Assembly: GCF_025836975.1 (NCBI RefSeq)
Contig: NZ_CP107548.1
Coordinates: 558,001-622,000 of the forward strand
Origin: Pollutimonas sp. M17
Lineage (GTDB): Bacteria > Pseudomonadota > Gammaproteobacteria > Burkholderiales > Burkholderiaceae_B
DNA: 64,000 nucleotides
Direction: 5' to 3'
Under the pieces are notes generated by a model. The model searched no databases and was not told the origin of the DNA. It worked only from the letters and a program-made list of their open reading frames with translations. Position numbers and translations under genes: made by a program. Each line of letters begins with the position of its first letter. The first letter of the stretch is position 1. This document shows, piece after piece, positions 57,289-64,000 of this stretch.

Positions 57289-58350
57289 ATGACTTCGGCA
57301 GCACCACGGATCAAGGTCGGCATTGTGGGCGGTACAGGCTATACGGGCGTAGAATTGCTGCGCTTGCTGTCCCAGCATCCGAATGCCCAGCTAACCGCCA
57401 TTACCTCGCGCAAGGAAGACGGCATGCCCGTCGCCGACATGTTCCCCAATTTGCGGGGCCGCGTCGACCTGCGCTTCCAGACTCCCGAAACCGCCGGGCT
57501 CGAGCAATGCGATGTGGTGTTCTTCGCCACGCCCCACGGCGTGGCCATGAGCCAGGCCCAAGGCCTGCTCGAGCATGGCGTCCGCATCATCGACCTGGCG
57601 GCCGATTTCCGCTTGCAGGATACCCGGGTATTCGAGCAATGGTACAAAATGCCGCATGCCTGCCCCGGTATCCTGAAGCAGTCGGTCTATGGCCTGGTCG
57701 AGCTCAACCGCCAGAAAATCGCCGGCGCGCAAGTGGTCGGCAATCCGGGCTGCTATCCGACCACCATGCTGCTGGGCCTGGCTCCCTTGCTCGAAGGCGG
57801 GCGCAAGCTGGTGGATACCGCGCACATCATCGCCGACTGCAAATCGGGTGTTTCGGGCGCCGGCCGCAAGGCCGAGGTCAGCACCCTGTTTTCCGAAGCC
57901 AGCGACAACTTCAAGGCTTACGGCGTGGCGGGCCACCGCCACCATCCTGAAGTCAGCGAGCAGTTGCAGATCCTGGCCGGCGGGCCGGTGGGGCTGACAT
58001 TCGTGCCGCATCTGGTTCCCATGATACGCGGCATGTTCTCCACGATTTACGCGCGCATCCTGCCCGAGGCCCTGGATACCGATTTCCAGGCTCTGTACGA
58101 GCAACGCTACGGCGCCGAGGAATTCGTCGACGTCATGCCGGCGGGCAGCATGCCCGAAACCCGCTCGGTGCGTGCGTCCAACCATCTGCGCATTGCGCTG
58201 CACCGGCCGGGCGGCGGCGACCAGCTTGTCATCCTGGTTACGCAAGACAACCTGGTCAAGGGCGCTTCGGGCCAGGCCGTGCAGAACATGAACCTCATGT
58301 TCGGCCTGCCGGAATCCGCCGGGCTCACGCAGGTGGCGGTGCTGCCGTAA
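57289..58350 (+). CDS. argC: N-acetyl-gamma-glutamyl-phosphate reductase
   Basis: A 353-residue enzyme of arginine biosynthesis. [20 protein letters not shown] (about 9-28) is the NADP-binding fold and [20 protein letters not shown] (about 149-168) holds the catalytic Cys. [25 protein letters not shown] (catalytic His) and [12 protein letters not shown] follow. The ATG at 57289 has GGGA upstream. Its position after rpsI is common in betaproteobacteria. It also suggests type 1 ArgC because of the length. Confidence 0.96.
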   Translation: MTSAAPRIKVGIVGGTGYTGVELLRLLSQHPNAQLTAITSRKEDGMPVADMFPNLRGRVDLRFQTPETAGLEQCDVVFFATPHGVAMSQAQGLLEHGVRIIDLAADFRLQDTRVFEQWYKMPHACPGILKQSVYGLVELNRQKIAGAQVVGNPGCYPTTMLLGLAPLLEGGRKLVDTAHIIADCKSGVSGAGRKAEVSTLFSEASDNFKAYGVAGHRHHPEVSEQLQILAGGPVGLTFVPHLVPMIRGMFSTIYARILPEALDTDFQALYEQRYGAEEFVDVMPAGSMPETRSVRASNHLRIALHRPGGGDQLVILVTQDNLVKGASGQAVQNMNLMFGLPESAGLTQVAVLP

Positions 58351-58405
58351 CATCTGCGCACCGCTTGCCCCGGAACTGAATCGCGCGCGGCGGGTCTGTT
58401 CTGCT

Positions 58406-59164
58406 ATGAAACAGAAAACACCGGATCCAGGCCCTGGCGAACACGCCGGCGTGCGGCCATCGGCACCCGCGCCCCGCAAGTCCAAAGGCCTCAGCCTGGA
58501 GATCCCGGCGCTGCTTGCGGGCATGGTGCTTGGCGCGGCGGCCGCCCTGTATTGGGCGGGAAGCGCCAGCGATCAGCAGGCCGAAACGCAGGCGCGGCAA
58601 CTCCGGGCGGAACTGGTTTCCCATCAAGCCGAATTGGCCGGAATGCGGGCGCAGCTGGATGCGCTGACGGGACGCCTGGTCGTCGAGGAAAGCACGCGCA
58701 AGGGACTGGAAGCCACATTGCAGGCGACCCAATCGGAACTGGGGCAGGCCAGAGACCAGCTGGCTTTTTTCGACCAGTTGCTGCCGCCCGGCCCCAAGGG
58801 GGCCATCAGCATCCGGGCCCTTGATATCGAGCGATTGGGCCCCACCTTGCAATACAAGGTGCTGTTGATGCGCAATGCCCAGGACGACAGGCCGTTCAAA
58901 GGCCACATGCAGTTTGTGGCCTCGGGTGTCCAGCAGGGTAAAGCGGTTAAAATAACGCTGCAGCCCGCCCTGGCTCCCGGCAGCGCCGACCCCGCCGCCG
59001 CGGGCGGTGCCGAAGGCCAGGATCTGGTCTTCGACCAGTTCCTGCGCAGCGGCGGCTTGCTGAGCGTTCCCGAAGACTTCACGCCGCAGGCCGTCACGCT
59101 CAATATTCTTGAAGGCGGCGCATTGCGGGTTTCCCGCAAGGTCAATCTGCCGGCCCCCGAGTAG
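58406..59164 (+). CDS. Conserved membrane-anchored protein of unknown function (DUF6776-like)
   Basis: A 252-residue protein. The first 30 residues are polar, a membrane segment lies at about 31-52 (LEIPALLAGMVLGAAAALYW), and a coiled coil spans about 55-130 (QAETQARQLRAELVSHQAEL, then GLEATLQATQSELGQARDQL). The C-terminal part (about 130-250) is beta-rich: AISIRALDIERLGPTLQYKV, then LRSGGLLSVPEDFTPQAVTL. Topology puts the coiled coil in the periplasm. Genes of this type lie between argC and erpA in related bacteria; the family name is given from memory and the function is unknown. Confidence 0.65.
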   Translation: MKQKTPDPGPGEHAGVRPSAPAPRKSKGLSLEIPALLAGMVLGAAAALYWAGSASDQQAETQARQLRAELVSHQAELAGMRAQLDALTGRLVVEESTRKGLEATLQATQSELGQARDQLAFFDQLLPPGPKGAISIRALDIERLGPTLQYKVLLMRNAQDDRPFKGHMQFVASGVQQGKAVKITLQPALAPGSADPAAAGGAEGQDLVFDQFLRSGGLLSVPEDFTPQAVTLNILEGGALRVSRKVNLPAPE

Positions 59165-59225
59165 TCCGCGAATGTTATAGTAGTTTCTTGATTGCGCAGC
59201 CCGACACGGCTGCCAGGAGTGCCTA

Positions 59226-59594
59226 ATGAATACCCACACCGAATCCATCGATCTGCAGGCTCCGCCCTCGCCGCTGATCTTCACCGATGCCGCCGCGTCC
59301 AAAGTCAAGGACTTGCTGGCCGAGGAAGGCAATCCCGAACTCAAGCTGCGCGTGTTCGTGCAGGGCGGCGGCTGCTCGGGCTTCCAGTATGGCTTCACCT
59401 TCGATGAAACCATCAACGATGACGACACCACCATCGACAAGGAAGGTGTGCAGCTGCTGGTCGATCCCATGAGCTTCCAGTATCTTGTCGGCGCCGAAAT
59501 CGACTATAAAGACGATCTCGAGGGTGCCCAATTCGTCATCCGCAATCCCAACGCCAATTCCACCTGCGGCTGCGGTTCGTCCTTCTCGCCTTGA
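59226..59594 (+). CDS. erpA: Iron-sulfur cluster insertion protein ErpA
   Basis: A 122-residue A-type carrier. [20 protein letters not shown] (about 19-38), [19 protein letters not shown] with the first Cys (about 51-69), and STCGCGSSF at the end with the other two Cys show a complete cluster site. It delivers [4Fe-4S] or [2Fe-2S] clusters to apoproteins, possibly including the LeuC-like and oxidoreductase proteins in this window. GGAGTGCC precedes the ATG. Confidence 0.96.
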   Translation: MNTHTESIDLQAPPSPLIFTDAAASKVKDLLAEEGNPELKLRVFVQGGGCSGFQYGFTFDETINDDDTTIDKEGVQLLVDPMSFQYLVGAEIDYKDDLEGAQFVIRNPNANSTCGCGSSFSP

Positions 59595-59607
59595 TTCATG
59601 GCGGCGC

Positions 59608-59641
59608 AAAGGCCGCCAGCCGTCTTTATCAAGCGGCCTTT
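59608..59641. terminator. Hairpin between convergent erpA and anmK
   Basis: AAAGGCCGC (59608-59616) pairs with GCGGCCTTT (59633-59641) across a 16-base loop. The symmetrical A and T ends make it usable in both directions. Confidence 0.6.
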
Positions 59642-59653
59642 CATCAAATAAGC

Positions 59654-59690
59654 TACCCCGCCCAGGCGCTTGCCGTCAGGCGGGGTATTT
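59654..59690 (+). terminator. Second hairpin at the erpA/anmK junction
   Basis: TACCCCGCC (59654-59662) and GGCGGGGTA (59679-59687) form a 9-bp stem ended by TTT. It overlaps the last codons of anmK, so on the plus strand it is a back-up terminator for erpA. Confidence 0.6.
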
Positions 59691-60788
59691 GCATCCCAGC
59701 ACCCGCGCGCCGCGCGCGCCGGTAACCGAGGGCAGGCCCGCGGCCCGGCCATGTTCATGCGCCCAGGCCAGCCACGCGAAGGCCAGGGCTTCGACCATTT
59801 GCACCGGTACGCCCAGATCCGACGTGGGGCGAACCGGGCAGGGCAGGGCGCTGCGCAGATCGCGCATCAGCCCGCCGTTCAGCGCCCCGCCGCCGCAGAC
59901 CAGGACTTCCCGGATCCCGGGGGCATGCCGGGCCAGGGCCTGCGCGACAGTGGCGGCGGTAAGCTGCTGCAGGGTCGCCTGTATGTCGTTATCGGCCAGT
60001 CTGCCCGGGCCGGCCTGGAACCGCTCGATCCGCCGGCTCAGCCAAGCCTGGTTGAACAGATCGCGCCCGGTCGACTTGGGCGGCGCAAGCTCGAACCAGG
60101 GTTCGTCGCGAATCAGCAGATCCAGCAGTTCGGCACTGGCCCGGCCGCTGGCGGCCCAGGCGCCGTCAGTGTCGTAGGCCTGGCCGATCCCGGCTTGCGC
60201 CCATAAATCCATCAGGACGTTGGCCGGTCCGGTATCGAAGCCGCGGATGCCGCCGTCGGCATCCAGCAGGGTGAGGTTGGCGATGCCGCCCAGGTTCAGT
60301 ACCGCAAGCGGCTCGGCGCCGGCGAACAGGGCGTGGTGGAATGCCGGCACCAGGGGAGCTCCCTGGCCGCCGGCGGCGATGTCCCGGCTGCGGAAATCGG
60401 CAATGACGGCGATTCGGCTGCGCTCGGCCAGCACGGCGGGCGCATTGATCTGTATGGTGTAGCCAGCGGCTGGGTCGTGGCGCACCGTCTGGCCGTGCGC
60501 CCCGATGGCGCAAATCCCGGCGGCGTCCACATCGGCCTGCGACAGCAGCGCCTGGACGGCATCTGCGTAGAGCTCGGCCAGTGCGTTGCCCGCCAGCGCC
60601 GCCCTGGCCAATTCGTTCGTGCCGGTCAGGTTCAGGGCAAGGAATTCTTCGCGCAGGCCGGCCGGCATGGGCAGCGATACCGACGCCAGGCTGTGAGGGC
60701 GGCCCGCGGAGGAAAAATCGGCCAGCACGCCGTCAACGCCGTCGGTGCTGGTGCCCGACATCAGGCCAATGAAAAGAGAGGATGCCAT
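59676..60788 (-). CDS. anmK: Anhydro-N-acetylmuramic acid kinase
   Basis: A 370-residue sugar kinase of the ASKHA fold. FIGLMSGTSTDGVDGVLADF (about 6-25) is the family signature, followed by IGAHGQTVRH, LVPAFHHALF, VLNLGGIANLTLLD (about 159-172) and FDTGPANVLMD. It converts recycled 1,6-anhydro-MurNAc to MurNAc-6-phosphate. It lies 24 bp after the M23 peptidase gene on the same strand, so both probably share a transcript linked to wall turnover; mpl elsewhere in the window is part of the same recycling route. Confidence 0.95.
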   Translation of the reverse strand: MASSLFIGLMSGTSTDGVDGVLADFSSAGRPHSLASVSLPMPAGLREEFLALNLTGTNELARAALAGNALAELYADAVQALLSQADVDAAGICAIGAHGQTVRHDPAAGYTIQINAPAVLAERSRIAVIADFRSRDIAAGGQGAPLVPAFHHALFAGAEPLAVLNLGGIANLTLLDADGGIRGFDTGPANVLMDLWAQAGIGQAYDTDGAWAASGRASAELLDLLIRDEPWFELAPPKSTGRDLFNQAWLSRRIERFQAGPGRLADNDIQATLQQLTAATVAQALARHAPGIREVLVCGGGALNGGLMRDLRSALPCPVRPTSDLGVPVQMVEALAFAWLAWAHEHGRAAGLPSVTGARGARVLGCKYPA

Positions 60789-60812
60789 AGGGGCGGGGCA
60801 GCGCGGCGCTTG

Positions 60813-62180
60813 TTAGCGCTTCGCCACTTGCGTGCCCTCGCCCTGAAGCGTCGTCAGGAAATGGATGTGTTCCTGGTATTGCGCCACGGTGTGCTCGAAG
60901 GCCTTGCGCTGCGATTTATCCAGCGTGCGGGCCACGGGCAGGTCGATCGCCAGCGGGTCGACGGGCTTCTTGTTCACGCGGAATTCATAATGCAGGTGCG
61001 GCCCGGTTGCCCAGCCGGTGGACCCGACATAGCCGATAAGCTGGCCCTGGCTGACGGAATCGCCCTTTTTCAGGCCGGCGGCGAATCGGCTTTGATGCGC
61101 GTACAGCGTGCTGTAGCCGCCGTGGTGCTTCAGGATGATGGTGTTTCCGTAGCCGTTCTGCTGGCCCTTGAATTCCACGACGCCGTCGGCCGTGGCGTGG
61201 ATGGGTGTGCCGGTGGGTGCCGCATAATCGACGCCTTTGTGCCCGCGCCAACCGCCATGCACGGGATGCTTGCGCATGCCGAAGGTGGAGCTGATGCGCG
61301 AGAACTTCAGCGCGGTGCGCAGGAAAGCGCCTTTCAGGCTGCGGCCGTCGAAATCGTAATAGCTGCCCGAGCCACCGTCGGGCGCGAACCATACCGCCTC
61401 GTAGGCCTTCTTGTTATTGATGAACTCCAGCGCCAGGACGCGGCCGACGCCGATCTCCCGGCCGTCGTGGGAATAGGATTCGTAAACGATGCGGAAGCGG
61501 TCCCCCTTGCGCAGATCGCGTATGAAGTCGATCTTGCTTCCCAGGATGTCGGCGATCTGCATGGTGACGGCATCGGGGATATCGGCCTCGTCCGTGGCGG
61601 CAAACAGGGAACTGGTGATCTCGCTTTCGGCGATCCGTATCTGCTGCTTGGCCGCCTGGCTATGTTCTGCGGCGTTGAAGCCGCCCTTGCCGTCGGGGGT
61701 GATTTCCAGCCAGCGCGACACGTACTTGCCATTGTCGTTGGCGCCCGGCGTATGGTTGTAGCGCAACCAGACAAGATTGCCGTCCTTGTCCAGGGCGGCC
61801 TGTACGCTGCGGCCGGGGTACAGCTTGTAGATGGAGCGGGCGTCTTTGCTCTGCACGAGGAAGGGCTGCAAGCCCCGCTCTTGCACGCGCAGCCGCTGCA
61901 AGAGCGCCGCCAGGGTGTCGCCGCGGCGGATATGCGTTTCGCTGATGAAGGGAGAGGAAAAATCCCCCAGGGGCTGGGGGAAGGGATTCGGAAGTGCCAG
62001 ATTCTGGCTGGCTTGGTAGACGGGAGGCGTTTCGGGCGGCTTCACCACGGCCAGCGCCGCGGCGCCGGCGAACAGGCCCAATGCGACCAGCACAAGGCCG
62101 TTGCGCAGAAAATGATGTGTTCGATGTGCCCGAAGGGTGTCACGATAGGAGGGAGTGCCAGTTTTCCCTTTCTTGAACAT
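60813..62180 (-). CDS. M23-family murein endopeptidase with membrane anchor
   Basis: A 455-residue protein resembling MepM/YebA. One N-terminal anchor lies at about 28-47. A LysM/OapA-like region (about 80-125, ETHIRRGDTLAALLQRLRV) is followed by a beta-rich domain and the LytM catalytic domain (about 320-430): GMRKHPVHGGWRGHKGVDYA with the zinc His and Asp, then GYVGSTGWATGPHLHYEFRV with HLH. All metal ligands appear intact. It should cleave peptide cross-links between glycan strands. Divergent from tyrS and upstream of anmK. Confidence 0.92.
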   Translation of the reverse strand: MFKKGKTGTPSYRDTLRAHRTHHFLRNGLVLVALGLFAGAAALAVVKPPETPPVYQASQNLALPNPFPQPLGDFSSPFISETHIRRGDTLAALLQRLRVQERGLQPFLVQSKDARSIYKLYPGRSVQAALDKDGNLVWLRYNHTPGANDNGKYVSRWLEITPDGKGGFNAAEHSQAAKQQIRIAESEITSSLFAATDEADIPDAVTMQIADILGSKIDFIRDLRKGDRFRIVYESYSHDGREIGVGRVLALEFINNKKAYEAVWFAPDGGSGSYYDFDGRSLKGAFLRTALKFSRISSTFGMRKHPVHGGWRGHKGVDYAAPTGTPIHATADGVVEFKGQQNGYGNTIILKHHGGYSTLYAHQSRFAAGLKKGDSVSQGQLIGYVGSTGWATGPHLHYEFRVNKKPVDPLAIDLPVARTLDKSQRKAFEHTVAQYQEHIHFLTTLQGEGTQVAKR

Positions 62181-62263
62181 AAAGCAAAGACCTAGTAATG
62201 CGCTGCGATTGGAAGATGTGGCCGGCCGCTTGGAATACTAATAGTGCAAAGGCCGGTGAACAC

Positions 62264-62280
62264 GCCCCTTTTTTAGGGGC
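62264..62280 (+). other. Hairpin in the M23-tyrS intergenic region
   Basis: GCCCCT and AGGGGC form a 6-bp stem around TTTTT. Nothing marks it as a terminator. It lies 144 bp before tyrS in a 243-bp divergent gap. Confidence 0.4.
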
Positions 62281-62371
62281 CAAGCGCTCTGATAAGATGA
62301 CGCCATGCGCCGATGCTGTATCCATCCAGTGCAGTACCGGGACCGCGCTCGCACGTTATGCTAGCGTATTA

Positions 62372-62397
62372 GGCGCGATTTTTCGAGCGTTTTTTTG
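62372..62397 (+). terminator. Attenuator-like hairpin with T tract just upstream of tyrS
   Basis: GCGCGA (62373-62378) can pair, with one mismatch, with TCGAGC (62383-62388), and is followed by GTTTTTTTG. It lies about 27 bp before the tyrS ATG, where a constitutive terminator would block expression; a weak or regulated terminator is possible, or simple coincidence. Confidence 0.35.
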
Positions 62398-62423
62398 TAT
62401 TTTTTCTGATAAAGCCATTTTAT

Positions 62424-63653
62424 ATGCCGTCCACCGAAGCCCCAATCAGCCCCGAAGTCGAAGAATACCTGCGCATCGCCAAGCGAGGCTGCGACGAGCT
62501 TCTGGTGGAGTCCGAATTCGCCCGCAAGCTGGCGCGCAGCCATGCCAGCGGCAAGCCGTTGCGGATCAAGCTGGGGCTGGACCCCACCGCGCCCGACATC
62601 CATCTGGGCCACACGGTTGTTCTCAACAAGATGCGCCAGCTGCAAGATATGGGCCATACCGTCATCTTCCTGATCGGCGATTTCACTTCCATGATCGGCG
62701 ATCCCAGCGGGCGCAACGCCACCCGGCCACCCCTCACCGCCGAGCAAATACACGAGAACGCCAAGACCTATTACGCGCAGGCCAGCCTGGTCCTGGACCC
62801 GGCCAGGACCGAGATCCGCTACAACTCCGAGTGGTGCGATCCCCTGGGCGCGCGCGGGCTGATCAAGCTTGCATCGCGCTACACCGTGGCGCGCATGATG
62901 GAACGCGAAGACTTCACCCGGCGCTTCAAGGGCGGCATTCCCATTTCCGTGCACGAGTTCCTGTACCCGTTGATGCAGGGCTACGATTCCGTGGCCCTGA
63001 AAGCCGATCTCGAATTGGGCGGCACCGATCAGAAGTTCAATTTGCTGGTCGGGCGCGAACTGCAAAAGGAATACGGACAGGAGCCCCAGTGCATTCTGAC
63101 CATGCCGCTGCTGGAGGGCACCGACGGGGTCGACAAGATGTCCAAGTCCAAGGGCAACTACATCGGCATCACTGAAGCACCCGAGTCCATGTTCGGCAAA
63201 CTGATGTCCATTTCCGATACCCTCATGTGGAAGTATTTCGAGCTGCTGTCCTTCCGTTCAATGGACGATATTGCCCAGTTACAAAAACAAGTAAAAGAGG
63301 GCATGAATCCGCGCGATACTAAAGTGGCGCTGGCCCAGGAAATCGTGGCCCGCTTTCATTCGGCCAAGGCGGCCGGCGATGCGCTGGCCAGTTTCGAGGC
63401 GCGCTTCCGCGATGGGGCGATTCCCGATGAAATGCCCGAAGTCCAGGTTGGCGCCGGCCCCCTGGGCATCCTGAAGGTGCTGCGCGAAGCCGGCCTTGTG
63501 GCCTCGGGAGCCGAAGCGCAGCGCAATGTGGAGCAGGGCGGCGTGCGCGTCGACGGCGCACGCGTCGAGGACAAGGCCCTGCAGCTTTCCGCGGGCACCT
63601 ATGTCGTACAGGTGGGCAAGCGCAAGTTTGCCCGTGTCACATTAACCGGCTGA
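62424..63653 (+). CDS. tyrS: Tyrosyl-tRNA synthetase
   Basis: A 409-residue class I synthetase. [20 protein letters not shown] (about 50-69) contains the HIGH motif (HLGH). [20 protein letters not shown] (about 173-192) binds tyrosine and tRNA, and [15 protein letters not shown] (about 234-248) is the KMSKS loop. The S4-like RNA-binding domain lies at the C-terminus (about 340-409). The type is the TyrZ-like branch typical of proteobacteria. Divergent from the M23 peptidase gene; no clear ribosome binding site is seen. Confidence 0.96.
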   Translation: MPSTEAPISPEVEEYLRIAKRGCDELLVESEFARKLARSHASGKPLRIKLGLDPTAPDIHLGHTVVLNKMRQLQDMGHTVIFLIGDFTSMIGDPSGRNATRPPLTAEQIHENAKTYYAQASLVLDPARTEIRYNSEWCDPLGARGLIKLASRYTVARMMEREDFTRRFKGGIPISVHEFLYPLMQGYDSVALKADLELGGTDQKFNLLVGRELQKEYGQEPQCILTMPLLEGTDGVDKMSKSKGNYIGITEAPESMFGKLMSISDTLMWKYFELLSFRSMDDIAQLQKQVKEGMNPRDTKVALAQEIVARFHSAKAAGDALASFEARFRDGAIPDEMPEVQVGAGPLGILKVLREAGLVASGAEAQRNVEQGGVRVDGARVEDKALQLSAGTYVVQVGKRKFARVTLTG

Positions 63654-63677
63654 CGGCCTTTATACCAGGAGCATGAC

Positions 63678-64000
63678 ATGAAGCTGACCAGTGAATCTTT
63701 TACAGATCAGGGAACCATCCCCGAGCGCAATGCCTTCGGCAAGATCGACGGGCAGAATCACGTTGCGCTGGCTGGCAATGCCAATCCGCATCTGGCCTGG
63801 TCCGATGCGCCCGATGGGACCCAGTCCTTCGCGATCATCTGCCACGACCCCGACGTTCCCAGCAAGCCCGACGACGTCAACCAGGAAGACCGCGAGATTC
63901 CAGGCACTTTGCCGCGCGTCGATTTCTATCATTGGGCGCTCATCGATATTCCGGCCGGGGTGTCCCAGATCGCCGAGGCGGCCTATTCGGACGGCATCAC
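63678..64000 (+). CDS. YbhB/YbcL-type PEBP (Raf kinase inhibitor-like) protein, N-terminal part
   Basis: About 107 codons before the window ends. AGGAGCATGAC precedes the ATG. The start MKLTSESFTDQGTIPERNAF, then NPHLAWSDAPDGTQSFAIIC and HDPDVPSKPDDVNQ, is typical of bacterial PEBP proteins; DFYHWALIDIPAGVSQIAE follows with the conserved His-Trp pair. A PfamPBP-like pocket binds small anions; the function in bacteria is not established. No signal peptide is present. The gene lies 24 bp after tyrS on the same strand. Confidence 0.9.
   Translation, partial: MKLTSESFTDQGTIPERNAFGKIDGQNHVALAGNANPHLAWSDAPDGTQSFAIICHDPDVPSKPDDVNQEDREIPGTLPRVDFYHWALIDIPAGVSQIAEAAYSDGI

Overview
The window looks like chromosomal DNA of a GC-rich betaproteobacterium, most likely of the family Alcaligenaceae (relatives of Bordetella, Achromobacter or Pusillimonas). 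This is inferred from protein character and from gene neighbourhoods such as rplM-rpsI-argC-(unknown)-erpA with anmK, an M23 peptidase gene and tyrS, thiD-thiE next to hemL and rubredoxin, and accB-accC-prmA. I see no insertion sequence, prophage, CRISPR array, rRNA or tRNA gene. Most of the sequence is ordinary core genome, with two catabolic islands embedded in it.

Positions 1-9520 begin with the start of argJ (minus strand). A MarR-type regulator gene follows, divergent from a run of seven plus-strand genes: an M14-like amidohydrolase (DUF2817), a fused flavin monooxygenase/Old-Yellow-Enzyme reductase of the 2-aminobenzoyl-CoA / salicylyl-CoA type, a short-chain dehydrogenase, an enoyl-CoA hydratase, an acyl-CoA dehydrogenase, an aryl-CoA ligase and a RidA-type protein. 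Together they look like a CoA-dependent, ring-dearomatising route for an ortho-substituted benzoate (anthranilate or salicylate). A perfect 16-bp palindrome sits in front of the monooxygenase gene.

Positions 9589-30385 are housekeeping: hemL, thiE, thiD, rubredoxin, yqgE, ruvX, plsC, apaH, lptG, mtgA, aroE, a tonB-like gene, an RNase II-type gene, an esterase, mpl, a TlpA thioredoxin, aroQ, accBC, prmA, a zinc-ribbon membrane protein, a PfkB kinase, a glycine-zipper lipoprotein and yggT. Positions 30569-39834 hold a lysine/alanine-repeat histone H1-like gene, nrdAB behind two NrdR-type boxes 31 bp apart, and a large fused indolepyruvate:ferredoxin oxidoreductase divergent from an Lrp-type regulator.

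Positions 40980-48174 form the second island: a GntR/FCD regulator divergent from an ABC importer (one binding protein, one ATPase, two different permeases) and three enzymes, a 2-methylisocitrate/dimethylmalate-type lyase and a LeuC/LeuD-like hydratase pair. Tight overlaps suggest one transcript for import, hydration and carbon-carbon cleavage of a branched dicarboxylic acid.

Positions 48188-64000 return to core genes: gltX, a PatZ-like acetyltransferase, a carboxylesterase, darP, pmbA, an orphan TRAP binding protein, rplM-rpsI, argC, a conserved unknown membrane protein, erpA, anmK, an M23 endopeptidase, tyrS, and the start of a YbhB/PEBP gene cut by the window edge. Intergenic gaps are short (none above about 290 bp). 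Several hold clear Rho-independent terminators or dyad operators, which are listed separately.
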